Shown: positions 1 to 9,115 of the stretch, piece by piece
Numbering within the stretch: the stretch's first letter is position 1
How the letters are laid out: each line of letters begins with the position of its first letter
Made by a program: the position numbers and the translations under genes
Notes under the pieces: generated by a model
The model's input: only the letters and a program-made list of their open reading frames with translations
The model's database searches: none
What the model was told of the DNA's origin: nothing
Assembly: GCF_002975435.1 (NCBI RefSeq)
Contig: NZ_PCPT01000001.1
Span: 682,001 to 746,000 of the forward strand
Length of the DNA: 64,000 nt
Source: Arthrobacter sp. MYb227
Lineage (GTDB): Bacteria > Actinomycetota > Actinomycetes > Actinomycetales > Micrococcaceae
Reading direction: 5' to 3'

Positions 1-962
1 CAAGGCTATTGGCTAGGGCAGAACGTACCGGCATGACAAGAAGCTGGTCATTACAAAGAGTCAGTAGTCCCGGTGGTACCCCATGGATTCTTCCCGCGTC
101 GATAACGATGTGTTGGTAGATGCGCCGTGCTGCCGTGAGCACACCCAGCAGAAGGGCCTCGCTGGGGGTATAAGAGCCAGGTTCGCGTACCCAGGAAAGC
201 ACAGCACTGCCCTGGGCCAGTGGCAAGATCTCTGCAAGCTGTCCCGGTGCCAAGGCTCCGCGGCTTTGTTGCAGGTCTTCCCACCCAATGCCATCTGGTT
301 CCTTGCTGCGCAGCATCTGCCAAAGTCCCGTTGAGTGTTGATCGGCGTCAACCAGAAGTGTGCGTTCTCCCTCAAGTACGTGGTTTGCTGCAAGCAGCGC
401 GGCCAGGGAGCTGGTTCCGGCTCCCCCACAGGCACCGGCAACCAATGTCACTTGTGCCGCTCCGACCTGTAATCCCAGTGCGCCTAGATACTCCCCCAGC
501 CAGGGCGCACCATGTGGCAGTATGGCGACTCGTGCACCGGGTGTTGCAGCGGCGGCCCTCCACAAAATATCTTGATTTTCACTGTTTCCGGTGAGCACCA
601 CTTTATGTCCCAAAAAGGTTCCGGAAATCTCACCTACACAGTCAGACCCCACCAATACCACAGCGTTTGTCGAGGAGTGTGGCGCGCTGAGCTTAGTGCA
701 TTGTTGTAATTCAATACCAGCGCCCACCGCGATCATTGCCACAGTTTGGGCCAGTTGGCTATCGCGAGTGAAAAGTATTGCGCGCGCCGTAGCGTATTCA
801 GGTTCTGGGACACCGATCCGTGCGAGCTCATGTGTAGGTTCCGGCCTTTGCCCTGGAACTTGCATGTACGCAAGTCCGGTGCTGAGGGCAGGGAATTGTG
901 TAGTGTTTGCGCGGGTTCGATCTCGCGGAGCACCTGCAATGAATCGTTGTTCTGAATCCATG
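1..962 (-). CDS. ssd: Ssd-type septum-site-determining / CpaE-like P-loop protein (partial, C-terminus beyond window)
   Basis: The minus strand is open from an ATG at 962 down to base 1, so about 320 N-terminal residues are visible and the end lies outside the window. The protein has an N-terminal pseudo-receiver-like half, then a MinD/CpaE-type half. That half has a deviant P-loop, VAGACGGAGTSSLAALLAA, which lacks the usual Walker Lys, followed by the strand TLLVDADQHSTG and later HIVIDAGR. This matches the actinobacterial Ssd family (M. tuberculosis Rv3660c type), which lies upstream of Flp/Tad pilus genes and is linked to septum-site control. The family assignment comes from recall of motifs. 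An in-frame GTG at 992 is an alternative start; neither start has a clear ribosome site. The gene is divergent from the PolA-like polymerase gene. Confidence 0.75.
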
Positions 963-1099
963 TGTTCAAGAATGATCCACCGGTGTTTGTTCACGTACCG
1001 TGTAGGTGCCCGGTTGTGTGGGAGTACTTAGGTGAACGTTCTTGTGTGGGGAAGTCGTGGCAGATGCCAAGTTGTGGTTGGGTACTGCGAGAATGAAGC

Positions 1100-2812
1100 G
1101 TGCAACAATTCGCGATAGTGGCCACCCATGCCGTCTCCCAGCCCGAGCAAGAAGCCGGTGCAGCATCAGCTGTAATTCAGCTCATCGATGCTCATGGCAA
1201 GGAACTGATGCCGCTGGTGCAGATCTACGGCAATGATCTGCCACGGGTGGTTAGCGAATTGGAAGCTCATTCCCCACGATGGGTTTTTGATTCGATCCAT
1301 GAGTGGTATCCAAGGATTTTGGCTGCCGGGCATACCATCAACAAGGCACACGACTTGGGCCTTACAGATAATATTCTACGAAACTCCCCCTACTCCTTAC
1401 CCGGTGATTACCTCACCGTTCTGCGTAGCCAACCAGATCCTGCAACGCTGGCTCCTGCCCATTTGTTGCCTCCGGCACGAGTATCGGAAGATCAGGGAGA
1501 ACTCTTCTCCGAGCCCAAGGATGATTCCGGTGCTTTGGAGAACCTACGGACGAGGTTTTTGGCACAGCGCGCCATTGTGGGTACAGATGAGCGCGGTAAA
1601 CGTTTGGGATTACTGATTGCCGCGGAATCGGCGGGTGCCTTGATCGGTGCGGAAATGACACATGAAGGTGTTCCCTGGGATGTGGCTGTGCATCAACAGT
1701 TGCTCATCGATGCCCTTGGACCGCGAGTACCAGCCGGGGTTCGGCCCCCTCATATGGAGAACCTTGCCACACAGCTCCGTGAAATTCTTCGTGCCCCGGC
1801 TCTGAACCCTGATTCACCACAAGAACTTTTGCGTGCCATGAATCAAGCGGGGATTACCATCACCAATACCCGAGCCTGGGAACTTACCGAAATAAAGCAT
1901 CCGGTCATTGAGCCATTGCTCGCCTATAAGAAAATTGCACGGCTTGCCAGCGCTAATGGATATGCGTGGTTGGACCGTTGGGTCAATCAAGGGCGTTTTC
2001 AACCCGAATACGTGGTTGGTGGGGTGATTACCGGGCGGTGGGCCTCACGCGGTGGTGGTGCACTACAGATTCCACATCAAGTACGTTCGGCCGTGCGTGC
2101 CGATCATGGCAAAGTCTTGGTGGTGGCAGATGCTGCCCAGTTAGAGCCTCGTGTCCTTGCCGCGCTCTCACGCGATACTGCGTTGGCCGGTGCCGCACGC
2201 GGCAAAGACCTCTATCAGGGCATTGCGGATGCAGGTTTTGGTGGCGATCGAGCGCACGCCAAGCTTGCCATGCTCGGAGCCATGTATGGGGCAACCACAG
2301 GAGAGTCGGGCAGACTCATGCCCAAGCTCAAATCTACTTACCCGCGCGCCGTGGGCCTTGTTGAATGGGCCGCCCAGCAAGGTGAAACGGGAGCCTCCGT
2401 CGCTTCTTTCCTGGGCCGTGGGTCGGGGGCAGCATCAGAGGAATGGATGCGAGTCCAAAAACGTGCTGACTCGGAGGAAGCTTCACGGCGGGCCCAATCC
2501 GAGGCACGCAGCCGTGGGAGGTTCACCAGAAACTTTATTGTTCAATCCACAGCGGCCGAGTGGGCATTGTGCTGGATGGGCGAGCTACGTAGGCGATTAC
2601 GGCTTGGTGCGGCCGAAGGGATCGACCTAGGGCAGCTGGTATTCTTCTTGCACGATGAAATCATGCTGCATGTCCCCGCCGCACAGGCAGAACGCGTTGT
2701 TCAATTAGTTCACGAATCGGCTCATGCAGCAGCCCTACTGCTCTTTGGCACGATCCCCGTAGATTTCCCGGTCACGGCTGTGATCGTACAGTCATATGAT
2801 CAGGCCAAATAG
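1100..2812 (+). CDS. Bifunctional 3'-5' exonuclease / DNA polymerase (PolA family, no 5' nuclease)
   Basis: This 570-residue protein has family A polymerase motifs in its C-terminal half. Motif A is VVADAAQLEPRVLAALSRD (about residues 341-359), motif B is AKLAMLGAMYG (about 387-397) and motif C is FFLHDEIML (about 515-523). The N-terminal part is exonuclease-like and divergent. There is no 5'-3' flap nuclease domain, and at 570 residues the protein is much shorter than the roughly 900 of PolA. Actinobacteria often carry such an accessory enzyme, annotated as bifunctional 3'-5' exonuclease/DNA polymerase. Its likely role is DNA repair synthesis, but proofreading activity cannot be judged here. 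The start is GTG at 1100. The neighbour upstream is the divergent ssd gene. Confidence 0.85.
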   Translation: MQQFAIVATHAVSQPEQEAGAASAVIQLIDAHGKELMPLVQIYGNDLPRVVSELEAHSPRWVFDSIHEWYPRILAAGHTINKAHDLGLTDNILRNSPYSLPGDYLTVLRSQPDPATLAPAHLLPPARVSEDQGELFSEPKDDSGALENLRTRFLAQRAIVGTDERGKRLGLLIAAESAGALIGAEMTHEGVPWDVAVHQQLLIDALGPRVPAGVRPPHMENLATQLREILRAPALNPDSPQELLRAMNQAGITITNTRAWELTEIKHPVIEPLLAYKKIARLASANGYAWLDRWVNQGRFQPEYVVGGVITGRWASRGGGALQIPHQVRSAVRADHGKVLVVADAAQLEPRVLAALSRDTALAGAARGKDLYQGIADAGFGGDRAHAKLAMLGAMYGATTGESGRLMPKLKSTYPRAVGLVEWAAQQGETGASVASFLGRGSGAASEEWMRVQKRADSEEASRRAQSEARSRGRFTRNFIVQSTAAEWALCWMGELRRRLRLGAAEGIDLGQLVFFLHDEIMLHVPAAQAERVVQLVHESAHAAALLLFGTIPVDFPVTAVIVQSYDQAK

Positions 2813-2831
2813 GTAACCACGGAACCTACCT

Positions 2832-3548
2832 TTAGGAAGACTTCCCGTGGAGTACTTCAATGGGAACTTCGCGGGTTTCATCCCACGGCAGCGTCCAGCC
2901 CAGATCATTGAACATCCGGTCGAGCACAATGGCAGTAAACCCCCAGATGAACCCGCCTTCCACATCAAAGGCTGGTGCGCTGAACACCGAATCCTCGCGT
3001 TGAACCACCGAGTTCACCCGGTTGGCGGGATCTAAAAGGTCTGCCACAGGGGCACGGAATACCGTTGCAGATTCGGCCGGGTCAACAACGAAAACATCCG
3101 ATGGGGCATGCCACCAACCGATTACCGGGGTCACAATAAAGTTAGTGACAGGAAGTTCGGCATCCGGTAGCACCCCCAGAATCTCAACACCGGATGGATC
3201 AAGACCAGTTTCTTCCTGGGCCTCACGGATCGCCGCGGCAATCGCATCGGCGTCTTCGGGATCTACCTTCCCGCCGGGGAAAGCAACCTGGCCCGCGTGT
3301 TTACGCAGGGTGTCGGCACGGGTCACAAAGAGCACATCAAGGTCTTCATGTACCGAAGAAACAGCGCTTGAAGCCGGAACGTCGTCAAGGCGCCCAAAAA
3401 GAATCAAGACAGCTGCATGCCGTGCCTTGTGCGGATCTAGATCATTGAAAACCCACGTCTCTGGCATCTTTGTAGCATCTTCGGGACCGGTTCCCACCAG
3501 ATGTGACTGACGATTCACCATCGCCAAAAGTTCTTCGCGTACGCTCAA
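2832..3548 (-). CDS. Nudix hydrolase, CoA pyrophosphatase-like
   Basis: This 238-residue protein contains a Nudix box running from GGKVDPEDADAI to REAQEETGLD (about residues 92-117), which supplies the metal-binding REXXEE core. Preceding text RKHAGQVAFPGG matches the CoA-diphosphatase (NudL/YeaB) signature, so the predicted substrate is CoA or a related dinucleotide. The TTG start at 3548 overlaps the stop of nth by four bases, which implies translational coupling. The same nth-Nudix pairing is common in Actinobacteria. The CoA preference is inferred from the upstream motif; another nucleoside-diphosphate-X substrate is possible. Confidence 0.88.
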   Translation of the reverse strand: MSVREELLAMVNRQSHLVGTGPEDATKMPETWVFNDLDPHKARHAAVLILFGRLDDVPASSAVSSVHEDLDVLFVTRADTLRKHAGQVAFPGGKVDPEDADAIAAAIREAQEETGLDPSGVEILGVLPDAELPVTNFIVTPVIGWWHAPSDVFVVDPAESATVFRAPVADLLDPANRVNSVVQREDSVFSAPAFDVEGGFIWGFTAIVLDRMFNDLGWTLPWDETREVPIEVLHGKSS

Positions 3549-4336
3549 GCTTCTAATCCATATCCTTGGACCCGCAGCTCCCTACGGGTGGCACCTTGAC
3601 GCATCTTATCCAATAATTCTTCGCGTCCCGGAGCTAACTCATATTTCAAAAGCTTTTTGGCTTTGATCTCATCTGTCTCCCCCTCGCCGTAAGCGGGGCA
3701 CAAGGTGGTCAGTGGGCACGCACCGCAGGCTGGTTTGCGGGCTAAACAGATGCGTCTGCCATGAAATACCACGCGGTGGCTGAGCATCGCCCAGTCCCGC
3801 TTTTCGAAAAGCGAGCCGACCTCATGCTCGATCTTTACCGGATCGGTTTCCTCGGTCCAGCCAAAACGACGAGCCAAGCGAATGAAGTGCGTATCAACGG
3901 TGATTCCCGGAACACCAAAGGCATTGCCAAGCACCACGTTGGCTGTCTTGCGTCCCACCCCCGGTAGGGTTATCAGCTCTTCAAGCTTCTGCGGCACTAC
4001 CCCGTCATACTCATCAACAATCCTGGTGGATAATCCCATCAAAGAGTTGGCTTTAGCTCTGAAGAATCCCGTGGAACGAATGAGTTCTTGGAGTTCTTCG
4101 GGCTGTGCTTGGCTCATGGCCAAGGCATCGGGGTAGCGTGCAAAGAGTGCCGGGGTAATTGCATTGACCCGAACATCAGTTGTTTGAGCCGAAAGCACCG
4201 TGGCAACCAATAGTTCAAAGGCATTTGTAAAATCCAGCTCGGCTACGGCATAGGGATAAGTTTCGGCCAAGACACGGTTGATCTTACGGGCTCGGCGTTT
4301 GGTTCCAAGTTCCGTCTCATCGGGTTTGATTGGCAT
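3545..4336 (-). CDS. nth: Endonuclease III (DNA glycosylase/AP lyase)
   Basis: This 263-residue protein removes oxidised pyrimidines and cleaves at abasic sites in base-excision repair. The helix-hairpin-helix LITLPGVGRKTANVVLG carries the catalytic Lys, and TVDTH just after it supplies the catalytic Asp. The C-terminal 4Fe-4S loop has the pattern C-x6-C-x2-C-x5-C, in CLARKPACGACPLTTLC. Length and motif order are those of a complete Nth. The ATG at 4336 directly abuts the stop of the upstream membrane-protein gene, and the stop overlaps the Nudix start, so these three genes probably form one transcript. Confidence 0.95.
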   Translation of the reverse strand: MPIKPDETELGTKRRARKINRVLAETYPYAVAELDFTNAFELLVATVLSAQTTDVRVNAITPALFARYPDALAMSQAQPEELQELIRSTGFFRAKANSLMGLSTRIVDEYDGVVPQKLEELITLPGVGRKTANVVLGNAFGVPGITVDTHFIRLARRFGWTEETDPVKIEHEVGSLFEKRDWAMLSHRVVFHGRRICLARKPACGACPLTTLCPAYGEGETDEIKAKKLLKYELAPGREELLDKMRQGATRRELRVQGYGLEA

Positions 4337-6091
4337 TTAGTTCTCCGGGAACTGCAAGTTATCAAGGTCCCGCAATACTGCCTGGCGTCCCCCATCCAGG
4401 CTGATCAGGTAGTCACCACCGCGATCTTCGAGGCAGAGAATCCACACACCCGGCTGCAAGGTGGTGAGCTTTGATCCATTGCGCGGGTCAAAGACCTCGC
4501 GCGACTGGTTCAAAGCAAACCAAAAACTCTTTGACGCCGCATCCTCAGCGACAAGATCTGCGCGCGCCCCAAATGTTGATTCCGTTGTCTCGGACTGTGA
4601 TGCTGCCGCAGCCATTTGCGCGTCGATCTCTGTACGGGAGAGCGCCGCAGTCGCATTAGGCGTCAAACGTGCGGCGGGGATTGCCGCTGTTGCATCGGTT
4701 GGGGCCGGCGTCTGGGAAGCCACGTTCGGTGCTGGCTTCTTCTCATCGGCCACCGGTTCGGACACCACGGGGCTCAGACCGGTTCCGGCAATACTGTTTT
4801 CCGGCTTTTCCACATTATCCTGTCCCAAGGTGGCCTCGGGGAATTCGCTCTTCGCCGAGTCATTTGAGACGGGTTTGGTGGAAGCCGAGCCCTGTATCTT
4901 CGGCTCATTGGTAGATTCCGTAGCCTTAGCTGTTTCGGTGTTGCTGTTGGTCTCGGAAAGAACAGCAGCTGCAGCGACTAGGCCCGGTACTTCTTCCTGA
5001 TCCGTGGCCGCTGGGGTAGGACTCAAAGCGCTAGTATCAACGCTTCGGTCCGCCGTTGGACTCTTGTCTGAACTTTTCTCAGGGCTTTTTACTGATGCTT
5101 CGGTTTTATCTACTTCCGGCTCAACCACTGAAGTCCCAACACCTGAAGTGTTGGATAACGCAGCGTTATCGGTGGTCGATACTGCTGCATCCTCGGTGTT
5201 GTTGGCCTTGGAATCGTTGTTTTCTTCGATGTCTGCGACTGTTTCCGGGCTTGGTGAAATCTCGGCGGCCGTTGATTCGGTTTCGGCCTTCTTCTCTTCC
5301 TCGTCACTGGCAAACTTTTCGAGGTTTTCGGCCTGCTTATGTGCTTCAAGGTTTGAATCCGCCGCGGACTTCTGGGACGCAGGGTCTACGACGTCAGCTA
5401 TTTCATCAATGGTGCCAACAGCAACTACCGCTTCCTTCGATCCGGGTGCTACTGGGGTGCCCAGCGCTGTCTCTGTTCGTGGGGTCTGCGGTATCGGGCG
5501 CGGGCCATCGTCGGTTTGACGCGCACCGAAAACCTCGTTGGCATCCCCCACCGAGGCAGTAGCGGTGCTGCTCGTGGCAGCAGAACCCGCCACCGGGTAC
5601 ACATCCTCGGTAATGACCGAGGGATCTCCTGGAAGAAAATCGCGGCGCATGAACCCAAAGTAACGGGCAAGGGTGGTACCAAAGATCATGGCAACCGAAC
5701 CCAACAGTCCTAGCAGGTAGGCCGGGGACATGGTTGCAGCGTAGGAGTTGAAGAAGAAAGCACCGGAAATTAGGGCCGCAATGGAACCAAATTGGTCAAG
5801 ACTCAAAGAACCAACACGTACGCGGCTTCGCCCGGTCAAACGGCGCCAGGCGAAGCCGGCACCCACGCCAAGGGGCAAGAGCAGTGAAACAAGTAGCTGG
5901 AAGGGCAGACCGGGGAAAATCCACATATTCACGTTTGCCGTCTTGGTCCACGGAATGGGGATCATGGAACCCACCAAAATCAAGATCGCACCGGCAATAA
6001 CTATTGCATCGCGCAGGGTCAGCGGCCCCACCAAGGCCTGGAGCTCGGTGGCAGTTTTACCGCCTTGAGTTTCAACGTTCACTTGTTCCAT
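4337..6091 (-). CDS. Large membrane protein with acidic disordered middle region, unknown function
   Basis: I do not recognise this 584-residue protein. The first 145 residues hold about four hydrophobic helices (near 29-47, 58-80, 103-120 and 124-141). Next comes a long low-complexity stretch, about residues 165-500, rich in Ala, Thr, Ser, Glu, Asp and Pro and probably disordered. A folded C-terminal domain of about 70 residues ends in NLQFPEN and includes the strand-like QPGVWILCLEDRGGDYL. The start is placed at ATG 6091; an upstream in-frame TTG at 6136 would add 15 residues but has no ribosome site. It lies immediately upstream of nth, in the same orientation and with no gap. Confidence 0.8.
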   Translation of the reverse strand: MEQVNVETQGGKTATELQALVGPLTLRDAIVIAGAILILVGSMIPIPWTKTANVNMWIFPGLPFQLLVSLLLPLGVGAGFAWRRLTGRSRVRVGSLSLDQFGSIAALISGAFFFNSYAATMSPAYLLGLLGSVAMIFGTTLARYFGFMRRDFLPGDPSVITEDVYPVAGSAATSSTATASVGDANEVFGARQTDDGPRPIPQTPRTETALGTPVAPGSKEAVVAVGTIDEIADVVDPASQKSAADSNLEAHKQAENLEKFASDEEEKKAETESTAAEISPSPETVADIEENNDSKANNTEDAAVSTTDNAALSNTSGVGTSVVEPEVDKTEASVKSPEKSSDKSPTADRSVDTSALSPTPAATDQEEVPGLVAAAAVLSETNSNTETAKATESTNEPKIQGSASTKPVSNDSAKSEFPEATLGQDNVEKPENSIAGTGLSPVVSEPVADEKKPAPNVASQTPAPTDATAAIPAARLTPNATAALSRTEIDAQMAAAASQSETTESTFGARADLVAEDAASKSFWFALNQSREVFDPRNGSKLTTLQPGVWILCLEDRGGDYLISLDGGRQAVLRDLDNLQFPEN

Positions 6092-6464
6092 GAGGGGAAC
6101 CCCGCTTCTGCTACTCGTCGCTGCACATTCAAGCAATCATCTAAGGACCACCGGTAGCGTGTTGAACCAACAACACAACCGATGAATCAAATTCTCTTCT
6201 TATAGCCTATCTGCGTGTACAGCCTAGATAGCTCGTTGATGCCGCTTATGCGGTGGTGGTGTCGTAATCAGCCAACATTCAGCGGAAGCTTCCGGCTTTG
6301 TAGGCCAGCACCACACAGACCCCACACCATTTGACGGAACAATTTACCGCTTAGCGCACAATTCATGCCCCCTACTGCCATAATTGTGATGAGCCGCACG
6401 AGCACCTCCCGCAAGGATGTAATCTGACTCACAGGAAACCCTCAGCCGTTGGAAGGATCACCCG
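6092..6464. other. Divergent intergenic region upstream of acsA
   Basis: No gene is visible in these 373 bases. They hold a 12-bp palindrome, CGGAAGCTTCCG, at 6283-6294, a small hairpin near 6242-6253, and a weak Crp-like site at 6385-6400. The promoters of acsA (plus strand) and the nth-group transcript (minus strand) should lie here. A good ribosome site, GGAAGGA, ends about seven bases before the acsA GTG. Confidence 0.6.
6385..6400 (+). promoter_or_regulatory. Possible Crp/GlxR site upstream of acsA
   Basis: The sequence TGTGATGAGCCGCACG fits TGTGA-N6-TCACA at 8 of 10 informative bases: the left half is perfect, the right half reads GCACG. It lies 65 bases before the acsA start. A cAMP-type Crp is encoded in this same window at 11670-12347, and acetate genes are typical GlxR targets in related actinobacteria. 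A single imperfect match like this may occur by chance. Confidence 0.3.
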
Positions 6465-8450
6465 GTGCCGGAAAGCAACACAACAACCCTAGATAACCTC
6501 TCTCATGAGACACGCGCGTTCGCCCCGAGCGCAGAGTTCGTGGCAAATGCAATAGCTAAGCCAGAACAGTATGAGGCGGCTGCCGCGGATCGTCTGGGCT
6601 ACTGGGCCGATCAGGCTCGCAAGAACCTCACCTGGGATACCGATTTCACGGAAGTTCTTGACTGGTCGCAAGCACCGGTTGCCAAATGGTTTGGCGGTGG
6701 CAAGGTCAATGCCGCCTACAACGCGCTTGATCGTCACGTAGAAAACGGTCTTGGTGACCGCATAGCCATCCACTTTGAAGGCGAACCGGGCGATACCCGC
6801 TCCTACACTTACGTCCAGCTCACCGATGCGGTGAAGCAGGCGGCAAACACCTTTGAATCCCTGGGCGTTTCCAAGGGCGACCGGGTTGCCGTCTACCTGC
6901 CGATGATTCCCGAGGCAGTCATTACCATGCTGGCCTGCGCCCGCATTGGTGCCATCCACTCGGTAGTCTTTGGCGGTTTCTCCGCTGACGCGCTGCGTTC
7001 ACGCGTTGATGATGCCGAGGCCAAACTGGTTGTTACAGCTGATGGCACCTGGCGCCGCGGTAAGCCGTCTTCGCTGAAGCCAGCCGTTGATGAGGCACTT
7101 GTTGCGCCGGGGCACACGGTACAGAACGTGCTGGTGGTCAAGCGCAACGGTGAAGATGTCGTGTGGAACGATTCGCTGGATAAGTGGTGGCATGAGACGG
7201 TTGAAACCGCTTCGACCGATCACACGGCAGTGGGCCACGATTCCGAGCACCCCCTCTTTGTTCTCTACACTTCTGGAACTACCGGCAAGCCCAAGGGCAT
7301 TGTGCACACCACCGGCGGCTACCTGACTCAGGCCGCGGCAACCCACCGCGATACCTTTGATCTGCACCCGGAAACCGATGTGTTCTGGTGCACCGCGGAC
7401 ATTGGTTGGGTTACCGGACACACCTACGTCACCTACGCACCCTTGATCAATGGTGCCACTCAGGTCATGTATGAGGGCACCCCAGACTCCCCCCACCAGG
7501 GACGCTGGTGGGAAATCATTGAAAAGTACGGTGTGACGATCCTGTACACCGCACCTACCGCCATCCGTACCTTCATGAAGTGGGGCCGGCAGATCCCGGA
7601 TTCCTACGATCTGTCCTCGCTGCGCCTGCTCGGTTCGGTGGGCGAGCCCATCAACCCAGAGGCGTGGATGTGGTACCGCGACGTCATTGGAACCAACAAT
7701 GGCAAGAACGGTGAACGCAAGGATCAGCCAACCCCAATCGTTGATACCTGGTGGCAGACCGAGACCGGTGCACACATGATTGCCCCGCTCCCGGGCGTCA
7801 CGGCTACCAAGCCGGGCTCAGCGCAAACCCCGGTCCCCGGCATCACGGTTGACGTGGTTGATGAGATGGGCGAATCGGTGGGCAACGGCGAGGGTGGCTT
7901 CTTGGTCATCCGCGACCCATGGCCGGGCATGCTGCGCGGTATCTGGGGCGATTTGGACCGCTACAAGGACACCTACTGGTCCCGTTTTGAGGGCATGTAC
8001 TTCGCCGGAGATGGTGCCAAGAAGGACGAGGACGGAGACATCTGGCTGCTGGGCCGCGTCGATGACGTCATGAACGTTTCCGGTCACCGCCTGTCCACCA
8101 CCGAGATTGAATCTTCGCTGGTTGCTCACCCCTACGTTGCCGAGGCAGCCGTAGTTGGCGCCAAGGATGAAACAACGGGTGAGGCAGTTGTCGCCTTTGT
8201 GATCCTGCAGATCGAACCGGCCGAAGGCGAGGACGTTGTGGCAACGCTACGCAACCACGTGGGTAAGGATATTGGCCCGATCGCCAAGCCGCGCCACATC
8301 TTGGTTGTTCCGGAGCTACCCAAGACTCGTTCGGGCAAGATCATGCGCCGCCTGCTCAAGGATGTTGCCGAAGGCCGCGAGGTTGGAGATTCCACTACCT
8401 TGGCCGATAACACGGTCATGGCACAGATCGCGGATTCGATGCGCAAGTAG
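6465..8450 (+). CDS. acsA: Acetyl-CoA synthetase (AMP-forming)
   Basis: This 661-residue enzyme activates acetate to acetyl-CoA through acetyl-AMP. The AMP-binding core is visible: [20 protein letters not shown] (about residues 267-286), the [10 protein letters not shown] motif, and the hinge [20 protein letters not shown]. The C-terminal [13 protein letters not shown] carries the lysine that is reversibly acetylated in this family. A sirtuin at 29230-30198 could be the matching deacetylase. The start is GTG at 6465 behind GGAAGGA. The gene is monocistronic, with a strong hairpin after its stop. Confidence 0.97.
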   Translation: MPESNTTTLDNLSHETRAFAPSAEFVANAIAKPEQYEAAAADRLGYWADQARKNLTWDTDFTEVLDWSQAPVAKWFGGGKVNAAYNALDRHVENGLGDRIAIHFEGEPGDTRSYTYVQLTDAVKQAANTFESLGVSKGDRVAVYLPMIPEAVITMLACARIGAIHSVVFGGFSADALRSRVDDAEAKLVVTADGTWRRGKPSSLKPAVDEALVAPGHTVQNVLVVKRNGEDVVWNDSLDKWWHETVETASTDHTAVGHDSEHPLFVLYTSGTTGKPKGIVHTTGGYLTQAAATHRDTFDLHPETDVFWCTADIGWVTGHTYVTYAPLINGATQVMYEGTPDSPHQGRWWEIIEKYGVTILYTAPTAIRTFMKWGRQIPDSYDLSSLRLLGSVGEPINPEAWMWYRDVIGTNNGKNGERKDQPTPIVDTWWQTETGAHMIAPLPGVTATKPGSAQTPVPGITVDVVDEMGESVGNGEGGFLVIRDPWPGMLRGIWGDLDRYKDTYWSRFEGMYFAGDGAKKDEDGDIWLLGRVDDVMNVSGHRLSTTEIESSLVAHPYVAEAAVVGAKDETTGEAVVAFVILQIEPAEGEDVVATLRNHVGKDIGPIAKPRHILVVPELPKTRSGKIMRRLLKDVAEGREVGDSTTLADNTVMAQIADSMRK

Positions 8451-8482
8451 GTTTTAGCTACGCAATGGTTTTTAGCAACACC

Positions 8483-8530
8483 CGGTGGGTGGGTTGGTCC
8501 AAGAAATTTACTTGGCGAACCCACCCACCG
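8483..8530 (+). terminator. Hairpin terminator after acsA
   Basis: A 13-bp perfect stem, CGGTGGGTGGGTT pairing with AACCCACCCACCG, encloses a second 5-bp stem, CCAAG/CTTGG, at 8499-8503 and 8511-8515. It begins 33 bases after the acsA stop. There is no clear T-run after it, so a Rho-assisted or structural end is possible. Confidence 0.65.
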
Positions 8531-8592
8531 TGCTTAAGCATGATTACTTCACCTACTGTGTCTCTGCATGACTAGCTGATTAGAGTGGGAGC

Positions 8593-9045
8593 ATGAGTGA
8601 AAATACATCCAAGAAAATTCTTGTCCTCAACGGTCCCAACCTGAATCTTTTGGGAACCAGAGAACCTGGTATTTACGGGCACGAGACACTAGCTGATGTT
8701 CAGGAACTCTGTGCCACAGCCGCAGCTGCCGCCGGTTACGAAACCGAATTTTTACAGTCAAACCATGAGGGTGTGCTTCTTGACGCAATCCATGGAGCAC
8801 GCGGCAAGGTTGCAGGTATCGTATTCAACCCCGGAGCCTTCACCCACACCTCGGTTGCCTTGGCGGATGCCATTTCCGGTACCGAGGCCCGAGTCATTGA
8901 GGTACATATTTCAAATGTGCACCAGCGCGAAGCATTCCGTCATCACTCCTATATTTCACCCGTGGCAGCATCAATCTTTGTTGGTGCCGGGGTCAATGGC
9001 TATGTATTAGCAGTTCAGCAACTCATCCACTTGGATAACCGCTAA
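8593..9045 (+). CDS. aroQ: 3-dehydroquinate dehydratase, type II
   Basis: This 150-residue enzyme dehydrates 3-dehydroquinate in the shikimate pathway. The type II signature NGPNLNLLGTREPGIYG at the N-terminus contains the catalytic Arg and Tyr. NPGAFTHTSVALADAI carries substrate-binding Asn, and EVHISNVHQREAFRHHS supplies the active-site His. Length matches the dodecameric family. The rest of the shikimate cluster is not nearby, so this copy may be catabolic (quinate) or biosynthetic; sequence alone does not decide. Confidence 0.95.
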   Translation: MSENTSKKILVLNGPNLNLLGTREPGIYGHETLADVQELCATAAAAAGYETEFLQSNHEGVLLDAIHGARGKVAGIVFNPGAFTHTSVALADAISGTEARVIEVHISNVHQREAFRHHSYISPVAASIFVGAGVNGYVLAVQQLIHLDNR

Positions 9046-9115
9046 ACACTCTTGCCAACCCCCGCACATCCGGTTGGTTCCGCGGCACAAAATTCCCCTT
9101 CAGGAAGGTTGTTTC

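Noticed and set aside
1033-1040. GAACGTTC near the polymerase gene, like a LexA box
   Set aside because: The actinobacterial SOS box needs a 4-base centre between GAAC and GTTC; here the halves are fused, so it does not fit.
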